64,000 nucleotides of DNA, taken from Algoriphagus sediminis. Its GTDB lineage: Bacteria > Bacteroidota > Bacteroidia > Cytophagales > Cyclobacteriaceae. The notes below the pieces were generated by a model. That model searched no databases and was not told the DNA's origin. It saw nothing but the letters and a program-made list of their open reading frames with translations. Position numbers and translations under genes: made by a program. The stretch covers positions 434,001 to 498,000 of the forward strand of contig NZ_JAUEPH010000001.1 of NCBI RefSeq assembly GCF_030403435.1. Direction: 5' to 3'. Below, piece by piece: positions 44,340 to 54,251 of this stretch (position 1 is the first letter of the stretch; every line of letters starts with the position of its first letter).

Positions 44340-46472
44340 ATGAAGACATTTTTATCTCTCTTAGTCATTCTCGTTTTTCAGTTATTCTCAAACTCTGTTT
44401 TCTCTCAGGAGTCAGACTATGAAATCATTGCAAATCGGGTTTTTGATGAATATCAGAAGTCCATGGGTACCGAAGACCTGGACGAAAGGGTGGCAAGCTA
44501 CCTTGAAGATATAAAAGCAGATGGTTCCTGGCCGGACCTAGAATATAGTTCCAAATCGATGACGGGTTGGGACCCAGACAAGCACATCAAACGACTAGGT
44601 TCACTGACCAAAGCATACACGCGAACTGATAGTAAATACAACAAAAGCCCAGAGGTCCATACCAAAATCCTCAGTGCAATCGATTTTTGGAATAATCTGT
44701 CCCCAGAACCCACATCAGACAACTGGTGGTGGACCAGTATCAGTCTTCCAAAAGAGATAGGTCAAATACTCATCGCGCTAAGAAAGGCTGAAAATGGTAT
44801 TTCAGAAGAACAAGAAAAAGGATTGCTGGAGTGGATGAATAAAACGGTTTCGATTTATAAAAGTCCAGGTTCGGAAGGCTCTAACCTTACAGATATTGCC
44901 CAACATATGATAATGCAGGCAGTCTTAACGGACAATCCGGAATTAATGGATGAAGCAATATCTGAAGTTTCCAAGTCCATCAAAATCACAACTGGAGATG
45001 GAATTCAAAGGGATATGTCTTTTCATGCCCATGGTCCGGAACTGTACATTCATGGCTACGGGCGAGAGTATTTGCTAGGCATTAGAAACGTGGCGGTGTA
45101 TACTAAAGGAACGCAGTTCGCGATCGCTCCAGAGAAGATTGCCTTGATTTCTGATTTTATGAGAAATGGATACCTCAATGTAATCCGGGGAAGATATGTA
45201 GATCATGCCGTTTTGGGGAGAGGAGTGGCAGTAAAAAATAATGTGCGAACGAGCTCCGCTTTGGTCAAGCAAATTAGGGATATAGATATTGACGAGCATC
45301 GCGAGGAGTATAATCAAGCTATAGCTAGAATTGAAGGGAAAGCAGATCCAGGAGAAGGTGTAAAACCCTCCAACACATATTACTGGAGATCAGATTACAT
45401 CATTCATCATCGCCCAGAATTCATGGTAAGCGTGAATGTGGCATCGAAAAGAACCATACGAACCGAATCCGGAAACGGAGTGAATCTTTCTCCACAGTGG
45501 ATGACCGAAGGAGCAATGACAATTGCTGTGAAGGGGGATGAGTACTATAATGTTTTTCCGAACTGGCAGTGGTACAGAATCCCTGGAACCACTACGCCCG
45601 AAAATAAAAAACTGAAGAAAAGAACCAATTGGGTTGCCGAACCGGGTAAAGCAGATTATGTAGGAGGAGTGAGCGATGGACTGAATGGTATTTCCGCCTT
45701 TTTGATGGATGATTATAGTACTCAAGCGAGAAAATCCTGGTTTTTCTTCGATGATTTGATCGTATGTCTGGGAACAGGTATTGGATCCAGCCGAACCGAA
45801 AAAATCGCCACGAATATCAATCAGGTGAAGTTACGAGGAGATGTCTGGGCTGATAGCGGAGCTGGTTTCAAAAAAATGGATAAAGGCCTCACACAGTTTT
45901 CTGACCCCGTAAAATGGATTTATCATGATGGAGTTGGGTACTATTTTCCCAAAGAGCAAAATGTGGTCCTATCCGCTCAAAAACAGGATGGTTCGTGGTC
46001 CGAGATCACCAAAAACGGTTCCAAAGACCCAATCGATTTGGAGATTTTCAATTTGTATATAGATCATGGGGTTAAGCCACAATATAACTCCTATGAGTAC
46101 ATACTTGCACCGGGAGTTCCAAATCAATCTGCTGCTGGAGAAAAACCCGTTGATCAGATAGAAGTCTTAAGCAATAAAACCTTTGCCCAAGTGGTGAAAG
46201 ATGAGAGAACTGAGCTTTATGGGATGGTTTTCTATGAGAAATCTAGCTTTGATTGGGATGAGAACTCAGTTAGCGTAAGTCATCCTTTAATTCTTCAATT
46301 GAAGAAAAAATCGAATGAGGAATGGGAACTTCATGTTGCTGAACCTACCCAATTAATTAAAGGCGAGGTAAGTATAAGGGTAAAATTTGGATCCAAATCA
46401 AAGACCATAAAATTTGAATTACCAGAAGGTGACCTCGCCGGGTCCACCCTATCCGAAACATTTTCACTTTAA
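44340..46472 (+). CDS. Polysaccharide lyase family 8 (chondroitin/hyaluronan-type lyase)
   Basis: An exported lyase of about 710 aa. The start is placed at ATG 44340, where the signal peptide begins (MKTFLSLLVILVFQLFSNSVFS). The alpha/alpha toroid carries the catalytic residues of the family with correct spacing: N182, H231 and Y240 nine residues later (HGPELYIHGYG), R294 in LGRGVA, and E376 in RTIRTESGNGVNL. The C-terminal beta-sandwich follows. It cleaves uronic-acid-containing polysaccharide by beta-elimination; chondroitin, hyaluronan, xanthan or alginate-like substrates are possible. A sulfatase gene lies 3.5 kb downstream, but no SusC/SusD genes are seen nearby. Confidence 0.92.
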   Translation: MKTFLSLLVILVFQLFSNSVFSQESDYEIIANRVFDEYQKSMGTEDLDERVASYLEDIKADGSWPDLEYSSKSMTGWDPDKHIKRLGSLTKAYTRTDSKYNKSPEVHTKILSAIDFWNNLSPEPTSDNWWWTSISLPKEIGQILIALRKAENGISEEQEKGLLEWMNKTVSIYKSPGSEGSNLTDIAQHMIMQAVLTDNPELMDEAISEVSKSIKITTGDGIQRDMSFHAHGPELYIHGYGREYLLGIRNVAVYTKGTQFAIAPEKIALISDFMRNGYLNVIRGRYVDHAVLGRGVAVKNNVRTSSALVKQIRDIDIDEHREEYNQAIARIEGKADPGEGVKPSNTYYWRSDYIIHHRPEFMVSVNVASKRTIRTESGNGVNLSPQWMTEGAMTIAVKGDEYYNVFPNWQWYRIPGTTTPENKKLKKRTNWVAEPGKADYVGGVSDGLNGISAFLMDDYSTQARKSWFFFDDLIVCLGTGIGSSRTEKIATNINQVKLRGDVWADSGAGFKKMDKGLTQFSDPVKWIYHDGVGYYFPKEQNVVLSAQKQDGSWSEITKNGSKDPIDLEIFNLYIDHGVKPQYNSYEYILAPGVPNQSAAGEKPVDQIEVLSNKTFAQVVKDERTELYGMVFYEKSSFDWDENSVSVSHPLILQLKKKSNEEWELHVAEPTQLIKGEVSIRVKFGSKSKTIKFELPEGDLAGSTLSETFSL

Positions 46473-46551
46473 ACTTTTCAGAGTTTCCAAGGAAACCCAT
46501 AAGTATTCCTATTTCCAATCGTTTAGATAATTTCTAAAAAACATTTCCTAG

Positions 46552-47634
46552 TTGAAGCGTAGTAAAATTATAGCAATTAAAATCGGATCCAATGTTTTGA
46601 CCCAATCTGATAGTAATCCTGATTTATCCAGGATGGAAAATCTTGTATATCAGGTAAAAACACTTCAGGATCTAGGAAAAAAAGTGATCCTGATAAGTTC
46701 AGGTGCTGTTGCTTTTGGGAGACAAATACTGAAACCAAAGAAGAAGCTTAACGCAGTTCTCAAAAAACAGCTTTGGGCATCAATTGGCCAGATAGAGCTA
46801 ATTCATGAGTATCAGAGGCTTTTTGGAAAACAGGGTTTGCACTGTGCGCAAATACTGGTAACCAAGGAAGACTTCAGAGACAGAAAGCATTTTCTGAATA
46901 TGAAGAACTGCCTCGAAGGACTCTTGGAGGAAGGGGTTATCCCAATCATTAATGAAAATGACACCATTGCGATCACGGAGCTGATGTTTACGGATAATGA
47001 TGAGCTTGCCAGTTTAGTAGCGGCTATGATTAATGCCGATACCCTAATTCTTTTAAGTAATGTGGATGGAATTTATGATGGTGATCCTTCAAACCCGGAT
47101 TCAAAATTGATTTTAAAAGTGAATTCTGAATCGAGAATATCAAAAGATCTGATTTCACCAACCAAATCCTCTTTTGGGAGAGGTGGGATGATGAGTAAAT
47201 ATACCATGGCAAAAAAAGCCGCGAATCTGGGGACCCAAGTAGTCATTGCTAATGGTACCAAAGACAATATCTTACCCAATATTTTAGAGGGAAAAGCAGT
47301 ATTCACCTGGTTTGAACCAAAGATTACCAAGCAGGGAGCAAAGAAATGGCTCGCTCATGGGGAATCTTATTACAAAGCAACCGTGGTGATCAATTCTGGT
47401 GCTAAAAAGTCATTACATTCGGATGTAATAAGAAGTTTATTGCCAGTGGGTGTGGTAAAAATTGAAGGTGATTTTGTCAGGGGAGATATTCTGAAGATTT
47501 GTGATGAGGAGGATAATGCTCTGGGCTTAGGAAGAGCGGAATATGGTTCAAGCCTGGCAAAAGAACGAATTGGCCATCAAAAACAAAAAGCACTAATTCA
47601 TTACAACTATTTATACCTGTTTGAGGATGAGTAA
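46552..47634 (+). CDS. proB: Glutamate 5-kinase
   Basis: First step of proline synthesis. The protein is 360 aa and starts at TTG 46552, placing KIGSNVLTQSD at the N-terminus as expected. The amino-acid kinase domain includes LISSGAVAFGRQ, NENDTIAITEL and FTDNDELASLVAAMINAD. GRGGMMSKYTMAKKAANLG follows, and a C-terminal PUA domain ends the protein. It overlaps proA by eight bases, so the two are translationally coupled. Confidence 0.96.
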   Translation: MKRSKIIAIKIGSNVLTQSDSNPDLSRMENLVYQVKTLQDLGKKVILISSGAVAFGRQILKPKKKLNAVLKKQLWASIGQIELIHEYQRLFGKQGLHCAQILVTKEDFRDRKHFLNMKNCLEGLLEEGVIPIINENDTIAITELMFTDNDELASLVAAMINADTLILLSNVDGIYDGDPSNPDSKLILKVNSESRISKDLISPTKSSFGRGGMMSKYTMAKKAANLGTQVVIANGTKDNILPNILEGKAVFTWFEPKITKQGAKKWLAHGESYYKATVVINSGAKKSLHSDVIRSLLPVGVVKIEGDFVRGDILKICDEEDNALGLGRAEYGSSLAKERIGHQKQKALIHYNYLYLFEDE

Positions 47635-48868
47635 ATACCAATTCATATTTGAAGAGACCAAAAAATCAAGTAAAAAGCTGCTGTCATTTAGTGATGCAAT
47701 ATTTCAGAAAGTCTTGAACGAACTAGCTGACCTCACCTTGGAACAATCGGAGTTTTTGGTGGCTGAGAACCGCAGAGATCTGGATAGAATGAGTTTGGAT
47801 AACCCCATGCGTGACAGGTTGGAATTGAACTCAGATCGTATTTCGGGGATATGCGAAGAGTTAAGAAATGTAGCTGCACTGCCTTCGCCTTTGAATAAAG
47901 TTTTGGAAGAAAAGACACTTGAAAATGGACTGGTGATAAAAAAAGAATCGGTTCCATTGGGGGTTTTAGGGATTATCTATGAATCCAGACCTAATGTCAC
48001 TTTTGACGTATTTGCTTTAGCGCTAAAATCTGGAAATGGACTTTTGCTGAAAGGTGGTTCAGACGCGGAATTTTCGAATATCGCAATCATGCTTCTCATC
48101 CATAGAGTACTGGAAAGAAACGGAATTCCCAGGGAAGCCTTCCAGCTTCTACCTGCGGAAAGAGAAGCCACCAAAGAACTTTTGGAGGCTTTTGGTTACG
48201 TTGATGTCATTATTCCCAGAGGCTCACAAAATCTGATCTCCTTCGTTCGGGATAAAGCGAAAGTACCTGTAATCGAAACTGGGGCAGGAATCGTTCACAC
48301 ATTTCTTGATCACCAAGCCGATCTGGAAAAAGCAAAGGCCATAATACTTAATGCCAAAACCCGCAGACCGAGTGTTTGCAATTCATTGGACTGCCTGATC
48401 GTTCATGAATCACAGCTCACGAATTTGAATGAAATACTTGAACCCCTGATTAAAAATGGTGTACAGGTTTATGCAGATAAAGATTCCTTTGAAGCCTTGG
48501 GTTCTCATCCTTCCATTTCAAGGGCAAGGGTGGAGCACTTTGGTACGGAGTTTCTAAGCTTAAAGCTATCCATAAAAACCGTCAAAGATTTAGATGAGGG
48601 ACTGGATCATATAGAGCACTTTTCATCAAAACATTCAGAAGCAATTATTTCGACCAATGAGCATTCGATTAACCGATTTCTTCAAGAAGTTGATGCAGCG
48701 GCAGTATATGTGAACGCCTCCACAGCATTTACTGACGGGGCCCAATTTGGATTAGGGGCTGAGATCGGGATTAGTACTCAAAAGCTACATGCACGGGGGC
48801 CCATGGCACTTAATGAACTGACTACTTACAAATGGAAAGTGATAGGTGAAGGTCAAATACGCCCATAA
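47627..48868 (+). CDS. proA: Gamma-glutamyl phosphate reductase
   Basis: Second step of proline synthesis, NADPH-dependent. About 413 aa from ATG 47627, two codons into the longer open frame. Aldehyde-dehydrogenase-type landmarks are GVLGIIYESRPNVT, LLLKGGSDAEFSN, IPRGSQNLISFV, and the catalytic Cys in the RPSVCNSLDCLIVH segment. The late segment VYVNASTAFTDGAQFGLGAEIGISTQKLHARGPM is characteristic. An AT-rich hairpin follows the stop. Confidence 0.96.
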   Translation: MSKYQFIFEETKKSSKKLLSFSDAIFQKVLNELADLTLEQSEFLVAENRRDLDRMSLDNPMRDRLELNSDRISGICEELRNVAALPSPLNKVLEEKTLENGLVIKKESVPLGVLGIIYESRPNVTFDVFALALKSGNGLLLKGGSDAEFSNIAIMLLIHRVLERNGIPREAFQLLPAEREATKELLEAFGYVDVIIPRGSQNLISFVRDKAKVPVIETGAGIVHTFLDHQADLEKAKAIILNAKTRRPSVCNSLDCLIVHESQLTNLNEILEPLIKNGVQVYADKDSFEALGSHPSISRARVEHFGTEFLSLKLSIKTVKDLDEGLDHIEHFSSKHSEAIISTNEHSINRFLQEVDAAAVYVNASTAFTDGAQFGLGAEIGISTQKLHARGPMALNELTTYKWKVIGEGQIRP

Positions 48869-48900
48869 ATCAAAAGTTTATTTTTCGCCTTTTGATTTCT
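48867..48900 (+). terminator. AT-rich hairpin after proA
   Basis: AAATCAAAAG (48867-48876) pairs with CTTTTGATTT (48889-48898) over a 12-base loop, then TCTTCT. The stem is ten perfect pairs but low in G and C, so termination may be partial. Confidence 0.45.
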
Positions 48901-48952
48901 TCTAATGTCTTTTGAAATTACTTTTAAACTTTGACCCAAATCTGAACAAGAC

Positions 48953-49510
48953 ATGAAGAAATTAGCAATCCTAGCTTCCGGAAGTGGAACCAATGCCGAA
49001 AAAATCATGGAGTTTTTTAAAAATTCTGATAAAGGGGAAGTGACATTATTGGCCTCAAATAAGGGCGATGCGTATGCACTGGAGCGAGCAAAAAAATTCG
49101 GCGTTCCCACCTTCACTTTCAGCAAAACCGAAATGGAGGATGGTTTGGTTCTAGAAAAGCTTCAGGATGCAGGGATTGATTGGATTATTCTGGCTGGTTT
49201 TTTATTAAAAATTCCAGAAAGTCTAATTCTGGCATTTCCGGAAAGAATGGTCAATATTCATCCTGCTTTGCTTCCAAAGTTTGGTGGAAAAGGAATGTAT
49301 GGAATGAATGTTCATCAAGCGGTCAAAGATGCTGGAGAAAGCCATACAGGAATCACAATTCACCTAGTGAATGAGAATTTCGATGAAGGAAAAATCATTT
49401 TTCAAGCAGCAACTGAGATTGATCCTTCTGATGATCCAGAGGCCATCGCAGCCAAAGTTCATAGGCTTGAACATCAATATTTCCCTGAAGTTATAGAAAG
49501 CCTTCTATAA
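48953..49510 (+). CDS. purN: Phosphoribosylglycinamide formyltransferase
   Basis: Transfers a formyl group from 10-formyl-THF to GAR in purine synthesis. The protein is 185 aa with MKKLAILASGSGTNAEKIM at the start, IILAGFLLKIP, the NIHPALLPKFGGKGMYG segment with catalytic Asn and His, and HTGITIHLVNENFDEGKII containing the catalytic Asp. The gene is monocistronic by spacing. Confidence 0.96.
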   Translation: MKKLAILASGSGTNAEKIMEFFKNSDKGEVTLLASNKGDAYALERAKKFGVPTFTFSKTEMEDGLVLEKLQDAGIDWIILAGFLLKIPESLILAFPERMVNIHPALLPKFGGKGMYGMNVHQAVKDAGESHTGITIHLVNENFDEGKIIFQAATEIDPSDDPEAIAAKVHRLEHQYFPEVIESLL

Positions 49511-49958
49511 TAATGTGTATGCCAAACTAATGGAATGGCAAGGGCTCTTTCTAAGGAAAATTAACCCTAATGATTTTTTGAGAAAAAGGCAAAGCAAAGG
49601 ATAAAATTATCCTATAAATAAAAATAGAAAAAAGCATTTGACTGAAATCATCTTGACGAATATTCACTTTTAAATTGAAAACTTTGCTCATGGGATATAC
49701 CCTTGTTACAGTACTTTGTACGGAAGCTTCAGCAAAGGAATTTCCCAGAACACAAAAATTACTGAGACTTTTGTAATCAAAGCCGACGCAGCCAAGTAAA
49801 AAGAGATATTTTAAAGGCATTGGATAAAAAATCTGATCTCTTAATCGAAATTGTCATTGCGATGGAGACAATTATTAACCTTAGCACTCAAATTGAAACC
49901 GGGGTTATTCCCAGTTCTTTTTTACTTCATTTTTTCAATAAAAGACTATGAACCTAAT
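49511..49958. other. Intergenic region between purN and the sulfatase
   Basis: About 450 bases with no convincing gene. A minus-strand 89-codon frame at 49551-49820 has neither domain nor coding-like composition, and a TTG-started extension of the sulfatase frame (from 49851) precedes its signal peptide and is not used. The promoter of the sulfatase should be here, but no exact consensus was found. Confidence 0.5.
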
Positions 49959-51380
49959 ATGAATTTATTTTTCCATTCTTTGCTCCTTGCATTATCAATC
50001 CTAGTCATTGGTTTTGAGGAAAAACTACCTAATATTCTAATCATCATGGTGGATGACTTGCGACCTGAGCTCAAGTCTTTCGGAGTGGATTATATTCACT
50101 CTCCCAATATTGACCATTTGGCTTCGGAGGGAATTTCATTTGTCAACCACTTTGTCAATTCCCCTAGCTGTGGTCCGTCTAGATATACATTTCTGATGGG
50201 TAAATATGGACCTGCCGGAAATGACGCAATCTTTCAAAGGTCGAAATTTCAAGGTGATGGTGAAAAAGTAGATCCAAGCCTTCCGGAATGGTTTAAGTCC
50301 AATGGTTACACTACCGCTTCTATTGGAAAGGTTTCCCACCACCCAGGAGGAATGGGTGGAGAAAGATGGAATGATGCTAATCTGCTGGAGATGCCCAAAT
50401 CATGGAATATCAATCTCATGCCTACTGGAGAATGGGAAGATCCTCGAGGAGCTATGCATGGATTAGCCTTTGGTGAAACCAGAGAAATTTCAAGTGAAAT
50501 GGACGTTTTCCAATCTGTGGATTCGGAGGACACAGATTATCCTGATGGACTGATTACGGAAAAAGCCGTCGAGCAAATCCAAGGTTTGGCGAAAGCCGAA
50601 AACCCTTTCTTTTTAACGGTGGGTCTGATAAAACCTCATTTGCCCTTTGGGTCTCCAGCCGAATATATGGAGCATTATAAGAATATTAAGCTTCCACCTA
50701 TTCTACATCCGAGCAAACCTGAACACCGAAGTACATGGCATGGCTCAGGAGAATTCAGGAGATATAACCTTTGGGATAAAGACCCAGTCACTGATTCGGC
50801 TTTTGCAGATGAAGTCAGAAAGCATTACGCAGCAGCCATAAGCTATGCAGATGCGCAGTTGGGCAAGATTTTAAAGGCTCTTGAAGATTCGGGAGAAGCT
50901 GAAAATACCGTTATAATCCTTTGGGGAGATCACGGGTGGCATTTGGGAGAACATGGCATTTGGGGAAAGCATAGTCTTTTTGATGAGTCTTTAAGGTCAC
51001 CACTTATCATCCTATACCCCGAAATGAACCGAAGAGGTGCTAAGTCAGATGCCTTCGTTGAAACTGTGGATTTATTTCCAACACTCTGTGAATTAAGCGG
51101 AATAGAAACTCCAGATTTTGTCCAAGGGGTTTCACTGGTGGAAAATCTTAGGCATCCAGAAAGCGAGGGACATGCAGTTTTTGGCTATACCCCCAATGCC
51201 TTCACTTTGCGAAGTGAAACTTATAGAATCATCCAGCATTCTGACGGTTACATCGAATTATACGATCATTCAACAGCCGAAAAGGAAACAAGGAACCTTG
51301 CAGGTCAAAGACCTCAATTGGTGGATTCTCTTCGCAAGATCATGAGTAAAAAAATTAAGTTGATAGAGATTTTTGATTAA
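49959..51380 (+). CDS. Exported sulfatase (iduronate-2-sulfatase-like)
   Basis: About 473 aa from ATG 49959, where a hydrophobic signal starts (MNLFFHSLLLALSILVIGF). The sulfatase core begins PNILIIMVDDLRPEL with metal-binding Asp pair. C71 in SPSCGPSRYTFLMGKYG is the formylglycine site, a CxPSR motif requiring a maturase, which is not seen in the window. Later metal ligands are in WGDHGWHLGEHG, with HSLFDESLR following. It resembles IDS-type enzymes that desulfate glycosaminoglycans or algal polymers. The PL8 lyase nearby makes a polyanionic polysaccharide substrate plausible. Confidence 0.9.
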   Translation: MNLFFHSLLLALSILVIGFEEKLPNILIIMVDDLRPELKSFGVDYIHSPNIDHLASEGISFVNHFVNSPSCGPSRYTFLMGKYGPAGNDAIFQRSKFQGDGEKVDPSLPEWFKSNGYTTASIGKVSHHPGGMGGERWNDANLLEMPKSWNINLMPTGEWEDPRGAMHGLAFGETREISSEMDVFQSVDSEDTDYPDGLITEKAVEQIQGLAKAENPFFLTVGLIKPHLPFGSPAEYMEHYKNIKLPPILHPSKPEHRSTWHGSGEFRRYNLWDKDPVTDSAFADEVRKHYAAAISYADAQLGKILKALEDSGEAENTVIILWGDHGWHLGEHGIWGKHSLFDESLRSPLIILYPEMNRRGAKSDAFVETVDLFPTLCELSGIETPDFVQGVSLVENLRHPESEGHAVFGYTPNAFTLRSETYRIIQHSDGYIELYDHSTAEKETRNLAGQRPQLVDSLRKIMSKKIKLIEIFD

Positions 51381-51388
51381 ATTCTGGC

Positions 51389-51751
51389 ATGAAAAAGAAT
51401 CATAATATCACTGTTTTGGGAGCAGGCTTCCTAGCTGGAGTTATTTCATTTTGGTTTAACCCCTACAATGACACCAACCTCCTGGGAATCCCTATTTATT
51501 TGGTGTTGGCGGTATGTACTTTTCTGGCCTCCCTTCTCATGACCATTTTCTTGAAAAAATCTAATTGGAAGATTGCCATGTTTGTAGTCATCGGGGTCAT
51601 GGTTGCCTTTTTAGGTAGATTTATTTTTGACATGATTCTTGATTCGAGTAGCCATAGCCTTTTTGGACTGGAGTTTATTATTGTCCTCGGAATCAGCGTC
51701 GCGGCAGCTTATGTTGGAAGTCATTTAAGGAAACTGATTTATAAGAAGTAG
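51389..51751 (+). CDS. Small four-helix membrane protein, unknown
   Basis: A 120-aa integral membrane protein: helices around ITVLGAGFLAGVISFWF, GIPIYLVLAVCTFLASLLM, WKIAMFVVIGVMVAFLG, and EFIIVLGISVAAAYVG, with a basic C-terminal LRKLIYKK. It starts eight bases after the sulfatase stop and is probably cotranscribed. No known family is recognised. Confidence 0.65.
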   Translation: MKKNHNITVLGAGFLAGVISFWFNPYNDTNLLGIPIYLVLAVCTFLASLLMTIFLKKSNWKIAMFVVIGVMVAFLGRFIFDMILDSSSHSLFGLEFIIVLGISVAAAYVGSHLRKLIYKK

Positions 51752-51851
51752 CAGTCATGGGCGGAGGCTAAAGCCAACTTAGGGCAAAAATGAACCTCTT
51801 CCTGAAAAAATGGATTATTCTGTTTATTTGAACAACTAATCCAAAATCCTA

Positions 51852-52865
51852 ATGACTGCAATAAAAAACATCAAACCCCTTGGTTTCCCCTGGGAAACTC
51901 AAGACCCTTTTCTTTTTTGTGCCTATCATTTAGATAATTACCCTGAAGGAAATACCAAAATGGGACCTAGTTCTGAGCATTTGCGAGGAAGAAATATAGG
52001 TCAGGACTTCCAGGGAAAAGACGGCTGGAGCATGTATCATGGTTCCGATATCCCCGGATTTCCATATCACCCTCATCGTGGATTTGAAACGATTACCATA
52101 AACAAACAAGGCGTAGTCGACCATTCAGACTCCCTTGGTGCCGCAGGAAGATTTATGGAAGGAGATGTGCAATGGATGACCGCTGGTCGAGGTGTTCAGC
52201 ACTCCGAGATGTTCCCACTGGTGAATGAAGATAAAGGAAACCCCTTGGAAATTTTCCAGATCTGGTTAAATCTTCCAAAAGCCTCCAAAATGGTCGAAGC
52301 TCACTTTAAAATGCTTTGGAGAGAAGACATTCCGGTGATAAATCATGTAGATGAGAATGGTAAGAAATCAACCATTGATATAATTGCAGGGAATATTGGA
52401 GACGTTGAGGCTCTTGACCCTACTCCTAATTCCTGGGCTTCCAATCCTGAAAATGCAGTTGGGGTATTCACCTTGAAAATGGAAGCCGGTGCAGAATGGA
52501 CTCTCCCCGCGACATTGGCTGGTGCCAATAGAACCATCTTCTTTTATCGCGGGAAAAATATCCAGATAGAGGGCAGGTCTATTCAAGTAAAAAGCATTAT
52601 CGAGGCAAAAGCAGATTCGGATGTTACCATAAAAAATGGAGATGAGGAATCATTCTTTTTGATTTTGGAAGGAAAGCCAATTGGAGAACCAGTAGTTCAA
52701 CATGGACCCTTCGTGATGAATACTGTGGAAGAAATCCAGCAAACCATGAGGGAGTATGGACGCACCCAATTCGGTGGATGGCCTTGGAATGAGAGAGAGG
52801 TCGCTCACCCGAGAGATAAAGGTCGCTTTGCCCTCCACGCGGATGGTAGAGAAGAACTAAAATAA
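51852..52865 (+). CDS. Pirin family protein
   Basis: A 337-aa bicupin. The iron ligands are in place: H73 and H75 in FPYHPHRGFETIT, H117 and E119 in TAGRGVQHSEMF, with spacing as in pirins. Some pirins oxidise quercetin, others act as redox-dependent regulators; the sequence does not tell. The C-terminal cupin ends in a long HGPFVMNTVEEIQQTMREY segment. It is a single-gene unit closed by a strong terminator. Confidence 0.93.
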   Translation: MTAIKNIKPLGFPWETQDPFLFCAYHLDNYPEGNTKMGPSSEHLRGRNIGQDFQGKDGWSMYHGSDIPGFPYHPHRGFETITINKQGVVDHSDSLGAAGRFMEGDVQWMTAGRGVQHSEMFPLVNEDKGNPLEIFQIWLNLPKASKMVEAHFKMLWREDIPVINHVDENGKKSTIDIIAGNIGDVEALDPTPNSWASNPENAVGVFTLKMEAGAEWTLPATLAGANRTIFFYRGKNIQIEGRSIQVKSIIEAKADSDVTIKNGDEESFFLILEGKPIGEPVVQHGPFVMNTVEEIQQTMREYGRTQFGGWPWNEREVAHPRDKGRFALHADGREELK

Positions 52866-52875
52866 GACAGTTAGC

Positions 52876-52906
52876 ATCCCCTTCTATTTTGAAGGGGATT
52901 TTTTTT
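52876..52906 (+). terminator. Rho-independent terminator after the pirin gene
   Basis: Stem ATCCCCTTC (52876-52884) and GAAGGGGAT (52891-52899), loop TATTTT, then seven T. It is ten bases after the stop codon. Confidence 0.92.
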
Positions 52907-53035
52907 ACCCACTCTTTTTCTGCTTGAATTAATTCACATATCGAGGATCACTGCCTAGTTAGAGTTCAAAATAAGTTAAAGGGTTTTCTGTTTTGTCTCG
53001 GCTTTATGTAGATTAATCATCCAAACCAGCAGCAA

Positions 53036-54175
53036 ATGAAAAAGAACCGACGCCAATTTATTCAGTCCAGCATAGCTCTGGGACTTACTCCACTTTTGGG
53101 AGCCGATGCATTTTCCAGTCCAACAAGCAAGAAGGATAAGCCTGAAAAAATGAAAATTTTGATCCTGGGGGGCACAGGGTTTCTGGGGCCTCATCAAGTA
53201 GCTTATGCTCTGGAGAGAGGACATGAAGTTTCAATTTTCACAAGGGGAAGAACGGTGCCTTCCACTCACGAAAAGCTATTTTCAAAAGTTGAAAAGCTAG
53301 TTGGGGACCGAGAAAATGACCTTGAAGCGCTCAAAGGCAGAAAATGGGATGTGGTGATCGATAACTCAGGACGAAGAACCAAATGGACCGAGGATTCGGC
53401 AAAGCTTCTGGTGGACAAGGTAGGCTACTACATGTACACTTCTTCTTTGAGTGTTTTCTATCCATTTTACGGTAATGATTTCACTGAAAATCGCCCGGTG
53501 GTTACTGAAATTCCCGCGGATGCTACAGAATCAGAAAAGGCTAATTATGAGTTTGGAGTGATGAAAGCAACTTCTGAGTTAGCCACTATTGACTCTTTCG
53601 GAAAAGACAGATCCATTATTGTTCGTCCGACTTTAATTGTTGGTCCTGGGGACCGCACCGATCGATTTCCCTATTGGATGGCCAGGATAGAAAAAGGAGG
53701 AGATATTATTATTCCCGGAAGTAGAGATGAGGTCGTCCAGTACATTGATGTAAGGGACTTAGCTGAGTGGATGATAAGATTACTTGAAGAAAAAGCTGCT
53801 GGAACATATAATGCTTCAGGACCGGGATTCGAAATGACGACTGATGCCTTCGTGCATGGGATACATGCCTGCTTCAATTCTCCTGTTCGATACACCCAAA
53901 TTGACGACCTTGGTTTTTTACAGGAAAATGGAATAATCGGGCTTCAGCCATGGGTGATTCAGCTACCCGAGTATGCAGGAATGTCGAAAAGCGATAATAG
54001 CAAGGCTAAAGCAGCAGGTCTCGAATTCAGGCCTTTGGCCCAAACAGTACAGGATACTCATAAATGGTGGTATTCAGACGCTGTAGAACAGGAAAGAAGA
54101 GACAATATCCTTAATGGTGAGCGATCTTTTATGAAGAAGGAGGAAGATATTCTTACAAAATGGAAACAAAGGTAA
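53036..54175 (+). CDS. Exported NAD-dependent epimerase/dehydratase-like protein
   Basis: A 379-aa short-chain reductase-type protein with a Tat-like leader (KKNRRQFIQSSIALGLTPLLG). The Rossmann motif is LILGGTGFLGPHQ (about aa 40-52), followed by FTRGRT. An extended-SDR-like centre carries YMYTSSLSVFYPF, with a Tyr in the expected region, and the VRPTLIVGPGDRTDRFPYW stretch. It may act on a nucleotide sugar or lack that activity in the periplasm; the Tat leader suggests export with bound NAD. It stands alone. Confidence 0.8.
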   Translation: MKKNRRQFIQSSIALGLTPLLGADAFSSPTSKKDKPEKMKILILGGTGFLGPHQVAYALERGHEVSIFTRGRTVPSTHEKLFSKVEKLVGDRENDLEALKGRKWDVVIDNSGRRTKWTEDSAKLLVDKVGYYMYTSSLSVFYPFYGNDFTENRPVVTEIPADATESEKANYEFGVMKATSELATIDSFGKDRSIIVRPTLIVGPGDRTDRFPYWMARIEKGGDIIIPGSRDEVVQYIDVRDLAEWMIRLLEEKAAGTYNASGPGFEMTTDAFVHGIHACFNSPVRYTQIDDLGFLQENGIIGLQPWVIQLPEYAGMSKSDNSKAKAAGLEFRPLAQTVQDTHKWWYSDAVEQERRDNILNGERSFMKKEEDILTKWKQR

Positions 54176-54251
54176 ACCACAGATTATAAGGTAGATAATT
54201 CAACAAAGTCAGAAACATTTTTTATACTTAACATAGATTTTAAAGAGAACC

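Noticed and set aside
49551..49820. Minus-strand 89-codon frame between purN and the sulfatase
   Set aside because: No recognisable domain, irregular composition and no ribosome-binding or promoter signal; treated as chance open frame.
49851..49958. Upstream extension of the sulfatase from TTG 49851
   Set aside because: It would add 36 residues ahead of a clean signal peptide beginning at ATG 49959, so the shorter start is preferred.
43434..51751. Calling the PL8/sulfatase region a polysaccharide utilisation locus
   Set aside because: No SusC/SusD pair or hybrid two-component regulator is present and housekeeping genes interrupt the region.
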